From a virus, in the IMG/VR virus record IMGVR_UViG_3300005253_000282, positions 1-39,896 of that record: a stretch of 39,896 bases of DNA, one strand, 5' to 3'. A program made the position numbers and the translations under genes. This document shows positions 1 through 8,003 of this stretch, one piece after another (position 1 is the stretch's first letter; each line of letters begins with the position of its first letter). Under the pieces are notes generated by a model that was given only the letters and a program-made list of their open reading frames with translations, had not been told where the DNA came from and ran no database searches.

Positions 1-241
1 ATGTGAGTGAACCCGGCGTTGATAAATCGCCCGTAAGGTCAAGAGTAGCTTCGCCTTCTATGGCGCCGATGGCATCGGAATCGGTATACTTAGTGTGATG
101 GTCTGAGGGACTTACATCATCCAGACTGTCATGCGATAACTGACTACCACCCCCTAATCCCTCCAATAGGTTTCTTAGTGTTACAGCAACATCCTCTGCT
201 GGGCCTGGGTTAGCTTCTGGTAAATATTTTCCTACTGCCAT
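1..241 (-). CDS. fibre-like virion protein, N-terminal part (runs off left edge)
   Basis: The frame opens with an ATG at 241 (MAVGKYLPEANPGP) and is still open at base 1, so about 80 residues are visible. It contains a segment LSHDSLDDVSPSDHHTKYTD, a pattern found in many phage tail and fibre proteins just before a repeat or trimerisation region. It lies directly after the 201-residue virion protein (stop at 245-247) in the same leftward operon. The right edge of the window carries a C-terminal fragment of similar character (39672-39896), so both may belong to one gene cut by the contig ends. Family assignment is by motif style only. Confidence 0.7.
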   Translation of the reverse strand, partial: MAVGKYLPEANPGPAEDVAVTLRNLLEGLGGGSQLSHDSLDDVSPSDHHTKYTDSDAIGAIEGEATLDLTGDLSTPGSLT

Positions 242-244
242 AAC

Positions 245-850
245 TTATGCCTCCAATGATGGTTTCGTGGTTGCGTATCTTAACTCCATAAGATTAAGAA
301 TTATATCGTCTACTTCGCTGGTGTCTGTTTCAAGATTAATGGCGAAGGAAAGAATATCCAAAGCATCAATCACATTACTGGCTGCGTCATAGTCTATGGT
401 AAAACTAGTCTTGAATTGTTTATACTGGGCTGATGCCCCAACAGTTGTGGCTATTTCTACCGTTTGAGTTTTAATAGCTGTCTCTCCTTCACCTTTATAT
501 CTTACTACAAGGCGAAGGTCTACCGTATCTCCACCAGCACCACCTGTATTATCTACATTAACCTCCCACCAAGCGTTTACTATTAGGTCGCTAGATGCAT
601 CCCACTCTGCTTCCACATGGGCTTCAAAGTAGAGTGTTTCACCAGAAGCATTGAGTTGCCATCCACCCAGTGTATTTGAATCGGGGGCAGTTCTGGTTGC
701 CCCTGAAGCTCCGGGGTTAAGAGAGGTGGCAAAGAGGTCATGTTCGTGATGCCAAATTGACCGATTGGAACGAAGCACATCAGGTACGATAACTTTACCA
801 TCCTCGTCCAGTCTTGGCAATGCGTGCCCTGGTACTAATGGTTTACTCAT
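245..850 (-). CDS. putative virion/tail protein, beta-rich, 201 aa
   Basis: I do not recognise a named family. The protein has an N-terminal segment rich in Pro and charged residues (KPLVPGHALPRLDEDGK), then alternating hydrophobic stretches typical of an all-beta jelly-roll domain (about residues 60-195). No signal peptide or membrane segment is visible. The start at 848-850 is supported by an AAGAGGA ribosome site that lies inside the preceding 33-residue frame. Position among fibre-like genes suggests a virion surface or fibre component, possibly binding sugar; that is inference. Confidence 0.75.
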   Translation of the reverse strand: MSKPLVPGHALPRLDEDGKVIVPDVLRSNRSIWHHEHDLFATSLNPGASGATRTAPDSNTLGGWQLNASGETLYFEAHVEAEWDASSDLIVNAWWEVNVDNTGGAGGDTVDLRLVVRYKGEGETAIKTQTVEIATTVGASAQYKQFKTSFTIDYDAASNVIDALDILSFAINLETDTSEVDDIILNLMELRYATTKPSLEA

Positions 851-944
851 AACATCCTCTTAAATGGCGGTATGCTGACCAAGCAACCGAGGCTAACCAG
901 AGATGCCCAACTAGCCAAGCAGTAGCCTCCCACCCATACCACAT
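843..944 (-). CDS. small Trp-rich membrane protein, 33 aa
   Basis: A short frame, MWYGWEATAWLVGHLWLASV followed by AWSAYRHLRGCYE, exactly bridges two larger genes. Its ATG shares a base with the upstream stop (TAATG at 942-946) and its own stop lies inside the start of the 201-residue gene, a pattern of translational coupling. Residues 7-25 are hydrophobic and Trp-rich with a basic C-terminal tail, consistent with one membrane-spanning helix. No ribosome site of its own stands out, so coupling would be needed. It could be a small lysis-related or structural peptide. Without similarity data it remains a candidate. Confidence 0.45.
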   Translation of the reverse strand: MWYGWEATAWLVGHLWLASVAWSAYRHLRGCYE

Positions 945-1333
945 TATAGTAAATACCCGAAGACATCAACTGCCCACGTCTCTAAGGTTGCATCGCTGCC
1001 CGTCTCAATACTAATAGAAAATACATCTCCTGCTGCTTGGGTTACTACGGCTGAGTCCTCCACACTATCACGGATAAATACATCTGCGGCAGCTACCGTA
1101 TAAGTAATGGTATTCAAATAGTCATCATAGGTTGCTGAGTTACCACCGAAGCTGGCTACTGCCTCAACTCCCTTACCACCAGAGGTAAAGGCTGTTACCC
1201 TTATTACTATATGGTCAGGGATAAAGGTCTTACCTGCTGGCACGGTGTAAAGGCTTGTTACGGCTATGGTTTTAGCATTGATTCCCGCGACTGTGGCTAG
1301 TTTAGTGATTACACTCTCGTTTGCGTAACTCAT
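944..1333 (-). CDS. putative virion protein, 129 aa
   Basis: Unrecognised small beta-rich protein. It starts MSYANESVITKLATVAGINA and contains VPAGKTFIPDHIVIRVTAFT, reminiscent of small phage tail or fibre accessory proteins in which a receptor- or partner-binding beta sandwich follows a short helical start. No cysteines, no membrane segment. It sits between the 118-residue and 201-residue virion proteins and its stop overlaps the start of the 33-residue gene. The role is inferred from location only. Confidence 0.75.
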   Translation of the reverse strand: MSYANESVITKLATVAGINAKTIAVTSLYTVPAGKTFIPDHIVIRVTAFTSGGKGVEAVASFGGNSATYDDYLNTITYTVAAADVFIRDSVEDSAVVTQAAGDVFSISIETGSDATLETWAVDVFGYLL

Positions 1334-1341
1334 ATTACCCC

Positions 1342-1698
1342 CTAATTATAGAGTATGTTTCCTTCGTGAATTAAAACCTCACCCTCATAGGTTAAAATTC
1401 TATCCAAGTATAAATCCTCTGAATAGAGAATTGCCCTTAACGGTGTTCCAGAGGTATGAGAAGCTGCTGTTGTATTCTTTTGACCTCTAGTTATCGTGAA
1501 TGTATCAGCACTTTTGTCAGTAACATTGACAATCTCCGACTCAATCAGCACAAGAAAGGGAACATATGACGGGAAATTGGTTGCTGCCTCCCCTGAAGTT
1601 ACCTCAAGTGTAGTTTGGGTAGCGTTAATAGTGGCAACTAATCTGGATTCACAGATGCGTAGCTTATCACTAATTTCTATATGTAAGGGAAGTATCAT
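1342..1698 (-). CDS. phage structural protein with FP...TRGQ...T motif, 118 aa
   Basis: Residues about 20-88 follow a pattern common in phage tail and baseplate proteins: a strand with TTLEVTSGEA, then FPSYVPFLVLIESEIVNVTD, then FTITRGQKNTTAASHTSGTP. This domain is usually a small beta-barrel used as a module in tail or fibre components. The C-terminal 30 residues form another beta-rich tail. Its start (ATG 1698) overlaps the end of the upstream repeat protein by four bases, indicating one translation unit. Function beyond virion structure is not visible. Confidence 0.8.
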   Translation of the reverse strand: MILPLHIEISDKLRICESRLVATINATQTTLEVTSGEAATNFPSYVPFLVLIESEIVNVTDKSADTFTITRGQKNTTAASHTSGTPLRAILYSEDLYLDRILTYEGEVLIHEGNILYN

Positions 1699-2624
1699 AC
1701 CAGTGCCCCTTCTATTTCCCTTTTCTTGCCACCAGCATCAACGTGTCTCAGTCTTTTCCCGCTAGACTCATAGCCTATCTTCCCTACAGTATCGTCAGAG
1801 CCAGTATCTTGCATGTTAATCTCCCTTATTTCACCATTGACATCGGCGTAACGTAATGTCACACCCCCAGATTCGTAACCTATCTTTCCCGCTGTGCCAG
1901 CTTCCGCTACATCGTTGCCTTCAATAAACCGTTCCCATCCTTCACCATCTCCATAATGTAGTTCTGTATTCTCTACCCACAGAGTGCCAATGGTTGCTAC
2001 TATGCCACCGGCAAAGGCATCCAGTTCATAGACAAAACTAGTGCTACAATGCCAGATTGTCTGGTTTGCCCCCCCTATACCTACTCCGACTGCGGGACTA
2101 CTTGTTGAACGTACCTCGGAAAAATCCGTTGTCGATAATTCGTAAATATCAGCATTACCATTGTGCCAAATCGTGTTGGCATCACCACCAACGCCTTCGT
2201 TGCCTGCCCCAGGTGTCTCATCTGAGCTCACTACTGAAAAATCAGTGGTGGATAATTCATATATCTTTGTTTCGGGAGCAGAAACATGCCAGATTGTATT
2301 GGCATCCCCCCCTATACCTACAGGATTTGAGCCAGGACTTGCAGCAGACCTTACCGTAGAGAAGTCGGTTGTGGATAGCTCATCAATTTGGTTTGTTACA
2401 GCCCTAGCGTGCCAGATAGTGCTACTATCGCCTCCTACAACACCACCAAAGGAAGCTGTATTAGCGGAACGTACCTCGGAAAAATCCGTTGTCGATAATT
2501 CGTAAATCTTGAACGGCCCCACTGGGAATGCTCTCTGTCCGAACCAAATTGTACTAGCATCACCACCAATTTCGCCTGGTGTACCTGGAAGTGCCCCCGA
2601 CCTGAGTACATCTCCAAAGGACAT
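1695..2624 (-). CDS. repeat virion protein with GGDxxTIW...YELSTTDFS units, 309 aa
   Basis: The first about 200 residues consist of five units with the consensus GGD-x-x-TIW, a variable stretch, then YELSTTDFS-x-VRS (the fifth ends degenerate, with YELDAFAG). Such units resemble beta-propeller or blade repeats that report a per-item state; here they probably form a surface-exposed receptor-binding or decoration domain. The C-terminal about 100 residues contain two copies of a GKIGYESxGxxLRxxDxxGxxREI motif. Two blades share 41 identical bases at DNA level (2107-2147 and 2467-2507). The gene overlaps both neighbours by a few bases, so it is embedded in the tail operon. Confidence 0.8.
   Translation of the reverse strand: MSFGDVLRSGALPGTPGEIGGDASTIWFGQRAFPVGPFKIYELSTTDFSEVRSANTASFGGVVGGDSSTIWHARAVTNQIDELSTTDFSTVRSAASPGSNPVGIGGDANTIWHVSAPETKIYELSTTDFSVVSSDETPGAGNEGVGGDANTIWHNGNADIYELSTTDFSEVRSTSSPAVGVGIGGANQTIWHCSTSFVYELDAFAGGIVATIGTLWVENTELHYGDGEGWERFIEGNDVAEAGTAGKIGYESGGVTLRYADVNGEIREINMQDTGSDDTVGKIGYESSGKRLRHVDAGGKKREIEGALV
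2107..2147 (+). repeat. 41-bp direct repeat, copy 1
   Basis: Identical in all 41 bases to 2467-2507, 360 bases apart. It encodes the YELSTTDFSEVRS blade segment of the repeat virion protein on the minus strand. The other blades of the same gene encode nearly the same residues with many silent differences, so this pair has been copied or homogenised recently. Confidence 0.95.
2467..2507 (+). repeat. 41-bp direct repeat, copy 2
   Basis: Second copy of the sequence at 2107-2147, in the first blade of the repeat protein (minus-strand reading). The bases next to the repeat differ, so the identity stops sharply. Confidence 0.95.
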
Positions 2625-3022
2625 TACTTCGCCAACTCTGGTTTTCTTTCCACAACACCAGCCAGTCCCTGCTTGTGAGCTTCCTCGGCTATCTCGCTCA
2701 TATTTTTGCCTGCAAACTGGTTCAACTTACCCCCAGCTTCTTTCAGGCTTTCAATCATCAAGGCTTCAGATTGTATGCTGTATTTTATGGGGATATTCGC
2801 TTCAATGGCTACGTTGATTTCGTCTTTACCATCAAGGATAGTTACTCCTTGTTTACCTCTGTATTTGTCTATATCCCGCCCATCTGTTATAAGTCTAATT
2901 TCCAAGCCAGGGTCACTATCAAGGTTCTGCCAGCCGTGACAGAGTAGGTGTTTATCTCTTGGGTTAATACCCCCCGCTCTTACTCCCGTAGTAAAATCCA
3001 CTTCGATTAGTAATGCTTTCAT
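2624..3022 (-). CDS. hypothetical phage protein, 132 aa
   Basis: Unrecognised. The N-terminal half is predicted mixed alpha/beta (MKALLIEVDFTTGVRAGGIN) and contains RLITDGRDIDKYRG; the C-terminal half is helical and ends in GLAGVVERKPELAK. No cysteine pairs beyond one Cys, no membrane segment. It shares one base with the start of the repeat protein (2624), implying coupled translation. Location between the hub-like 549-residue protein and the repeat protein suggests a tail assembly or fibre-attachment part; this is inference. Confidence 0.75.
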   Translation of the reverse strand: MKALLIEVDFTTGVRAGGINPRDKHLLCHGWQNLDSDPGLEIRLITDGRDIDKYRGKQGVTILDGKDEINVAIEANIPIKYSIQSEALMIESLKEAGGKLNQFAGKNMSEIAEEAHKQGLAGVVERKPELAK

Positions 3023-3030
3023 AATAACTC

Positions 3031-4680
3031 CTACAAAACTGGAATTATAAAAGAATCGCCCGAATCTACCTTGACGGCTACAGCAGCAGCAAGAAGTAAC
3101 GTGCCGTCAGCAGGAGTGGTGGCTAATTGCCCTGCGGCTATTGATACCCCACCCGTAGGAGATGAGTTGTAAAGGCTTAGATTGGAAGCTGTAGCTAAGG
3201 CGGCAAGAAAAACCTCTTCGGTAAGTCCGCCAAGGGTTCCGACATAGTTCCCTACGGGGTCATATATATCAAAGGTATGTATATCAGGGTGGGTATGCGG
3301 ATGTGAATGCGGGTGTGTATGCCCCTCACCTACGGAGGTGCCTGTTCCCGCCGTCCCAATTCCCAACTTCCCAAACCTGAACTCCATTGTTGGAAGGGAA
3401 CCTTCTTTGTAATGCCATCTTATGCGGGATATGTTCCCTACCCGATAATCGCCCAACCTAGCATCCTTGATCTTTACAAAGTCATGGACTTCTGCTCCCA
3501 CATTTATCGGAACTTCTCCCCAACCTCTTTCAGCAGCAGCTTGGGCATGGGATAAAATAGCAGTGGCTATATTGGTACACTGGGCATTGCTTGTAGCCCT
3601 GACACGATAATGTTTTCTTTTTACTATTAGTTTCTTTTCTTCGTCTGAAAGACCACTGAAACCAGGGTCTTCGGCGTTACCTGTAAAACTAGGGTCTTGA
3701 CTTTTTAAGGACTCCACCTCTATATAGCCAGGGATGACTACACGCCTCCGAGAAGTCTCTGAAAAAAATGTATGATAAGAGGGGTGATTGAGAGATGGAG
3801 CCCGATAGTCATAATCATAACCCACTGTCCATACTACATCATTATCAGCAACCGTATCCCCGACTTCTGTTGGCCATGTGGGCTCACTCGAATCCGAAGT
3901 CCCTGCTGTAGTGCAGATATACTCAACTTCATTAGCAGAGGTCGGGATGACGGTATCGTTTACCGAATAAGCCGTAGAAGCTGCCCACTGTGTAGTTGTG
4001 GTGACAGTCGGTACACGGATGTGAATTTTGCCATCAGCTTCAACCCTCGCGACACAGTTGGTATAATTCAGGAGTTCCTTCCACTTGCGAAATCGGTTTG
4101 CCTGAAACGGAATAGAGAAGGAATCGGCAGGTGTGAAGGTATCAATTAAATCATCCTCACTGTCAAAGACAATATCATAAGACTTGCAATGGTCGAATGC
4201 ATCGAGGAGAGTAGTATCCCCAGCTATCTTCCTGAGCAGGGTTTTAACTGTCTGAGAGTCGTCATCCTCCAAATCAAAAGATTCACTGGCCTCATCCTCA
4301 TTCATTAGATTAAAGATTCCAGCTAACCCTAATGGAACCTCTAATACACCTGGCGAGGATGGTAATTCCTGGCTGATAACATATAAAGGAGCATGGGTTG
4401 AATACTCATCCCCGGAAGAAGTTTTCTTACCCCTACTGATAACTGCCTTAAAACCGCTCAGGTTTATACCGGAGACTGTCTTATCCGAATTGTCAAGTAT
4501 TACTTCTGCCCACTGTAAGTCATCCTCTTCAACATGTCCTAGTTCCTTGATACGATTAGCTCCAGAAACAGAATAGTAAGTATACGAATTGCCATTATCA
4601 GTCAGGACAATTCTAATTAAATCCTTTCCTATCCTTGCTTTCTGGGCGGCAAGTAAGGTTGCGCTTAAACTCCTAGCCAT
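3031..4680 (-). CDS. putative tail hub / fibre-base protein, 549 aa
   Basis: A large virion protein. Residues 1 to about 240 look like a tail-hub-type fold, with a start MARSLSATLLAAQKARIGKD. At about 235-295 there is an inserted module W-AASTAYSVNDTVIPTSANEV...W, resembling small carbohydrate-binding modules of the CBM5/12 type. Near residue 455-475 there is a His-rich stretch (GEGHTHPHSHPHTHPDIH), a metal-binding trimer motif known from phage fibre proteins. The C-terminal part is beta-rich. The start follows the stop of the 350-residue gene by two bases. I favour a tail tip/hub role that recognises surface sugar, based on these modules and position. Confidence 0.7.
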   Translation of the reverse strand: MARSLSATLLAAQKARIGKDLIRIVLTDNGNSYTYYSVSGANRIKELGHVEEDDLQWAEVILDNSDKTVSGINLSGFKAVISRGKKTSSGDEYSTHAPLYVISQELPSSPGVLEVPLGLAGIFNLMNEDEASESFDLEDDDSQTVKTLLRKIAGDTTLLDAFDHCKSYDIVFDSEDDLIDTFTPADSFSIPFQANRFRKWKELLNYTNCVARVEADGKIHIRVPTVTTTTQWAASTAYSVNDTVIPTSANEVEYICTTAGTSDSSEPTWPTEVGDTVADNDVVWTVGYDYDYRAPSLNHPSYHTFFSETSRRRVVIPGYIEVESLKSQDPSFTGNAEDPGFSGLSDEEKKLIVKRKHYRVRATSNAQCTNIATAILSHAQAAAERGWGEVPINVGAEVHDFVKIKDARLGDYRVGNISRIRWHYKEGSLPTMEFRFGKLGIGTAGTGTSVGEGHTHPHSHPHTHPDIHTFDIYDPVGNYVGTLGGLTEEVFLAALATASNLSLYNSSPTGGVSIAAGQLATTPADGTLLLAAAVAVKVDSGDSFIIPVL

Positions 4681-4682
4681 AT

Positions 4683-5735
4683 CTAATCCCTCGGAAAAGT
4701 CTCTGAAACTCTCGGTGCTCGGCGGTTTTTAAGTCTTTCTAGTTCGTTAAGAACTATCGCTAATTCGTCTCTGTAATTTCTGACAGTCTCTCTACCGCCG
4801 GTAGTTGTTGCATTGATAGTCTTAGATAACGCCGTCTTTGAAGCTGTTAATACAGTTACCAATCGTTCCATCTCTTTATTAAGCGTAGACCCGATAAAGG
4901 ATACAATAGCACCATTGGCAGGAGCGCTTTCAAGTCCTGGATAAAATATTATCGCACCTCCACCACCGGATAAAGTAAGGTTAGACTTAATCTTATAAGT
5001 CCCTCTGACATTGGCAACTGTAAATAAGGCATCCTCTGTTATCACATCCGTTCCACTTCCTACCGCAGCTATGGTAAATGTCGTAGCTCCTGCGGAGGGA
5101 GTGCCATTCACTGTTCCCGCTAAATCGGCAAATTCCAATACTCTTTGTCTCGTCTCAAACCATACGAGAACCTCAGTGTTTGTCGCGGGCTCTGCTACTT
5201 TACTATCAGATACACGGAGAACATCTATGGTTAAAATATCTCCGTCAATATCCCAACTCCTTCTTGTGCCGATAGGGTATTCAACGGCTATGACACCATG
5301 CTCTTCAGGACCAACATCATCAGTTACGTCCTCAATATTGATTTGGAATCTATTACTGCAACCCTTGTTAAAAATCTCGTAGTTCTCATTGCCATCAACC
5401 ATTATGTCCTTACTTAAAGTGAGTTGATCAGCGCTAACATAAGCCGTGACAATAGCCCATGTATTGTTTGTCGTGTTTTGGACGACTTTACCCACATCAG
5501 TTGAAAGAAACTGTGATTCAGTGGCATCCACAAGAGCCGATGAAGTATCGGTAGTTGCTATTCCTGTCCTCGATTCAATGAAAAAGGATACCTTCCTTTC
5601 ATAGGGAACATACTCAGAAACTTGCTGAAGGGCAGCCCTAAGTTTAATAGTGACATAAGCATCTAGGAATAGGCTTCCATCATCATCGAGGTAACTTTGC
5701 ACGTCATCAATTAAGTCAGCGAAAAACTTTGCCAT
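4683..5735 (-). CDS. putative head-tail adaptor / tail protein, 350 aa
   Basis: Not firmly recognised. The N-terminus (MAKFFADLIDDVQSYLDDDG and a following helix LRAALQQVSEYVPYERK) resembles the helical core of phage head-to-tail adaptor proteins. A long beta-rich insertion (about 55-280) and a C-terminal helical part (EMERLVTVLTASKTALSKTI and YRDELAIVLNELERLKNRR) follow. It lies directly downstream of the 59-residue gene and upstream of the hub-like protein, a usual place for connector proteins. It could instead be a tail terminator or baseplate part. Confidence 0.65.
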   Translation of the reverse strand: MAKFFADLIDDVQSYLDDDGSLFLDAYVTIKLRAALQQVSEYVPYERKVSFFIESRTGIATTDTSSALVDATESQFLSTDVGKVVQNTTNNTWAIVTAYVSADQLTLSKDIMVDGNENYEIFNKGCSNRFQINIEDVTDDVGPEEHGVIAVEYPIGTRRSWDIDGDILTIDVLRVSDSKVAEPATNTEVLVWFETRQRVLEFADLAGTVNGTPSAGATTFTIAAVGSGTDVITEDALFTVANVRGTYKIKSNLTLSGGGGAIIFYPGLESAPANGAIVSFIGSTLNKEMERLVTVLTASKTALSKTINATTTGGRETVRNYRDELAIVLNELERLKNRRAPRVSETFPRD

Positions 5736-5738
5736 TCT

Positions 5739-5918
5739 TTACCTCCGAGCTGGCTTACCTGTAGGCTTGAACCCATGCTTAACGGCATTCCTTACATTGG
5801 CACTCCTTTGGGCTTGTGCCTTCGTGCTAGACCTACCCTTTATTTTACCCGTAGCTACTTCCACAATAGCAAAGTCCTTACCGCCCTTAACTGGTATTTT
5901 CCTTACGGTAACTGGCAT
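5739..5918 (-). CDS. small basic protein, 59 aa
   Basis: A short gene with a good GAGGTGA ribosome site before ATG 5918. The product starts MPVTVRKIPVKGGKDFAIVE and continues with VATGKIKGRSSTKAQAQRSA; it is rich in Lys and Arg and ends GFKPTGKPARR. Small basic proteins of this style, with a beta hairpin followed by one helix, are common next to phage connector genes, but no function is established. It ends just before the ATG of the 350-residue gene, with its stop overlapping that gene's ribosome region. Confidence 0.7.
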   Translation of the reverse strand: MPVTVRKIPVKGGKDFAIVEVATGKIKGRSSTKAQAQRSANVRNAVKHGFKPTGKPARR

Positions 5919-5983
5919 AGTTCACCTCTTCTTTTTCTTGTAGTGTCCGTGTGTCCCTTGCGGTATGCCTTTGGAAAGGACAT
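5903..5983 (-). CDS. candidate tiny basic peptide, 26 aa
   Basis: The ATG (5981-5983) shares a base with the stop codon of the 353-residue gene (TGATG), and the frame MSFPKAYRKGHTDTTRKRRG overlaps the start of the next gene. Its coding part contains that gene's ribosome site. It may be a real coupled peptide or only a run of sequence carrying the ribosome site. Confidence is low for lack of any family evidence. Confidence 0.25.
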   Translation of the reverse strand: MSFPKAYRKGHTDTTRKRRGELCQLP

Positions 5984-7044
5984 CAGTTAGATACTCCATT
6001 TATCTTATTTATAGTAGCCAAGCTTACTCCATTTATCTTATTTATAGTAGCGACTGTTACACCTAGTATATTGCCTGCTAGCCATGCAAATATCCATCCA
6101 GAGTTGCCTACAGTGTCGGTTGAGTTTGCAGTGTACCAGGTTTGCCCAGGAGTTGCCTCACTGTAACTTAGAGCAAGGTAATCAGCATCTACAGTTCCAC
6201 CACCTGCCTTGGTGATTGTCCAGCCACCAGTAGATGATCCTACAAGTGTTTTTACTTTACCTGATGAGCCAGTAAATACTGGTGTAGTAATGGTCTGTGT
6301 AGTCCCATCGGTAAAGGTTAAAGTTTGGGTAGTATCTGCTTTGAAGGTTAGAGTATTGAAGGTATTACTTCCTGATATAGTGCAGGCAGCTCCGTTTAGC
6401 TCTACATTATTGTAGGTTTTACTTTGACCATTGAAATCTAAACCTACTTTTATCGTTGAGGTTCCAGCATTTATTACTGAAGTTGCTATAAGGGCGAAAC
6501 TTCCAGTACAGGTTATAGTAGAACTTCCTAAATTGTAGGTTGTGCCAGTTGTAGCGTTTATGAAAGAACCACAAGTGATGTTATAATTATTGGTGGTTAG
6601 TGTGCCAGTATATGTTGAGAAGTTATAGTCAACTACAGTATCACCAGCAAGAGTTATCGTCACCCCGCCGCCATACGGAGCATAAAGTCCACAACCCAAA
6701 CTAAGGCCTGCTGTGGTAAGTGTTCCAGTTCCTACCATCCTAATGACTGAAGTGGCATTTACACCAGTAACAGTCATCTCAGCGGTAAATGTTATACTCC
6801 CACCTACAAGAAGGGATACTGCTGCAGGTATCGCTAGTGTGGCTGTAGTAGCACCAGAGCATACTAAACTTAAACAAGCCGAAAGATTTACATCAACTGT
6901 TAAAGTGAGTCCATTCCCATTAGCAGTTATGTAGGCATTATCCGCACTCGTAGGAAATGAAGCACCTGCAGCCCCACCGTCTGTAGCAGACCAAGTATTA
7001 TTATCAGCCCAGTTTCCAGTAGCTTTTAAGTATCTATCAGCCAT
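5983..7044 (-). CDS. beta-helix virion protein with C-terminal KINGV repeats, 353 aa
   Basis: The start MADRYLKATGNWADNNTWSA is typical of phage and secreted proteins whose N-terminal W-x-x-x-TWS segment leads into a parallel beta-helix. The body (about 40-300) is a long series of short strands rich in Thr, Ser, Gly and Asn, with no charge clusters. The last residues repeat an 11-residue unit, ATINKINGVSL then ATINKINGVSN, a KINGV-type tail seen in several phage surface proteins. The ATG at 7044 shares a base with the upstream stop; a GTG one codon earlier is possible. Probably a surface-exposed or host-sugar-binding virion protein. Confidence 0.75.
   Translation of the reverse strand: MADRYLKATGNWADNNTWSATDGGAAGASFPTSADNAYITANGNGLTLTVDVNLSACLSLVCSGATTATLAIPAAVSLLVGGSITFTAEMTVTGVNATSVIRMVGTGTLTTAGLSLGCGLYAPYGGGVTITLAGDTVVDYNFSTYTGTLTTNNYNITCGSFINATTGTTYNLGSSTITCTGSFALIATSVINAGTSTIKVGLDFNGQSKTYNNVELNGAACTISGSNTFNTLTFKADTTQTLTFTDGTTQTITTPVFTGSSGKVKTLVGSSTGGWTITKAGGGTVDADYLALSYSEATPGQTWYTANSTDTVGNSGWIFAWLAGNILGVTVATINKINGVSLATINKINGVSN
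5993..6051 (+). repeat. two 26-bp direct repeats, 33-bp period
   Basis: The sequence beginning actccatttatcttattt occurs at 5993-6018 and 6026-6051, identical over 26 bases. The 33-base period encodes the 11-residue ATINKINGVS duplication at the end of the beta-helix protein (minus strand). Confidence 0.95.
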
Positions 7045-7493
7045 CACGCAATCTCCACATAGGTATTGTCCGGAGAAAAGAACAACTCATTAGCTGTATT
7101 GCCATAGCCTACAATCCTAACAATGTCAGCAGAGGCAGATGGTGCTGTCGTAACTATATCACCAGCAGTAAGTCCTATATATGCAGGTGCTCCTATAGTT
7201 AGAGTTGGGAAGGCTGTATCTGCTCTTACATTACCATAGAGTAGGAAGACTGTGGCAACATCCTCACTGGCAGCTAGTACGCAAATACCAACCTTTACAG
7301 GGCCTGCTGTAGCTAAGGCATCTGCATCAGTCAGTTCCCACTTGCTATCAGCTACAGCGAAGTAGACTATATCGCCAAAGGCCAAGGTCGTTCCTGCAGT
7401 ACCCTTTTCTACAATACCATGATACTTTCCGTCAGTTAGGCCAGTAGAAAGGATGATACCTCTGGGTGGAAATTTCTTCCAATTCTTTAACAT
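7044..7493 (-). CDS. putative virion (head decoration-like) protein, 149 aa
   Basis: Beta-rich protein without cysteine clusters. It begins MLKNWKKFPPRGIILSTGL; the central part (GTAGTTLAFGDIVYFAVADS and VGICVLAASEDVATVFLLYG) has the look of small capsid decoration proteins that form trimers on the head surface, where a loop-rich beta-tulip or beta-barrel fold is common. The stop TGA overlaps the next ATG. Its location a few genes after the major capsid protein fits decoration, but no specific family can be claimed. Confidence 0.65.
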   Translation of the reverse strand: MLKNWKKFPPRGIILSTGLTDGKYHGIVEKGTAGTTLAFGDIVYFAVADSKWELTDADALATAGPVKVGICVLAASEDVATVFLLYGNVRADTAFPTLTIGAPAYIGLTAGDIVTTAPSASADIVRIVGYGNTANELFFSPDNTYVEIA

Positions 7494-7495
7494 CT

Positions 7496-7780
7496 CTATC
7501 TCTCCATATAGACGACTTCTAATGTAGCTGTCCCACCGTCATCTATACACCTAAAATTAGTCATGGCCTCAGTTCCCCAAACCTCAACTGATGCGTCCTC
7601 TAATAGACGCAACCCTAATGAAGTTGAAGGGGTAGAGCCATTAATGGCAAATCTAATGTCACCGCCGACTGCTTGAATGAAAGCGTACTGAAGAAATGCA
7701 GTTAGTTTTGATGCTGTGAATCCAGTGGATGAACTCACACTTGAGATTGTTTCCCTGTCTTTTACCTTGTAAATAGTCAT
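7496..7780 (-). CDS. small virion protein, 94 aa
   Basis: Unrecognised. The protein starts MTIYKVKDRETISSVSSSTG and has a short helical central segment (KLTAFLQYAFIQAVGGDIRF) followed by strands (GLRLLEDASVEVWGTEAMTN). No metal-binding or membrane signature. It sits between a zinc ribbon protein and the decoration-like protein. A head accessory or head-completion protein is a fair guess from position only. Confidence 0.65.
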   Translation of the reverse strand: MTIYKVKDRETISSVSSSTGFTASKLTAFLQYAFIQAVGGDIRFAINGSTPSTSLGLRLLEDASVEVWGTEAMTNFRCIDDGGTATLEVVYMER

Positions 7781-7784
7781 ACTG

Positions 7785-8003
7785 TCATACCTCCTTATGA
7801 CTTATTATCTTTCTAGTAAACCCTTCTCCATCTCCTGCTATGTTCCCCCTTACAGGGAACGGATTTGAAAACCTAAAACTAAAAGTAGAGAACCTCCGTT
7901 CTGCTGTTGAATGGCACTTAGGGCAATCCGCCCCATCTCCATGTGAACGCACGACCTCAAATCCCTCTTCGCATTGGTGGCAGTAGTACTCATACAGCGG
8001 CAT
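7785..8003 (-). CDS. FmdB-type zinc ribbon protein, 72 aa
   Basis: The product starts MPLYEYYCHQCEEGFEVVRS, with a second pair CPKC around residue 27-30, the four-cysteine ribbon of the FmdB family of putative regulatory proteins. The C-terminal 35 residues are Phe, Arg and Gly rich. The longer frame begins 12 codons upstream, but MPLYEY is the family-typical start and is preceded by an AGAGGG ribosome site. It overlaps the end of the next FmdB-like gene and is probably a tandem duplicate of it. Binding partner is unknown; in virion operons such proteins may act as assembly or head factors. Confidence 0.8.
   Translation of the reverse strand: MPLYEYYCHQCEEGFEVVRSHGDGADCPKCHSTAERRFSTFSFRFSNPFPVRGNIAGDGEGFTRKIISHKEV

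Noticed and set aside
2057-2505. Plus-strand frames antisense to the repeat virion protein
   Set aside because: They mirror the repeats of the real minus-strand gene and have no start signals.
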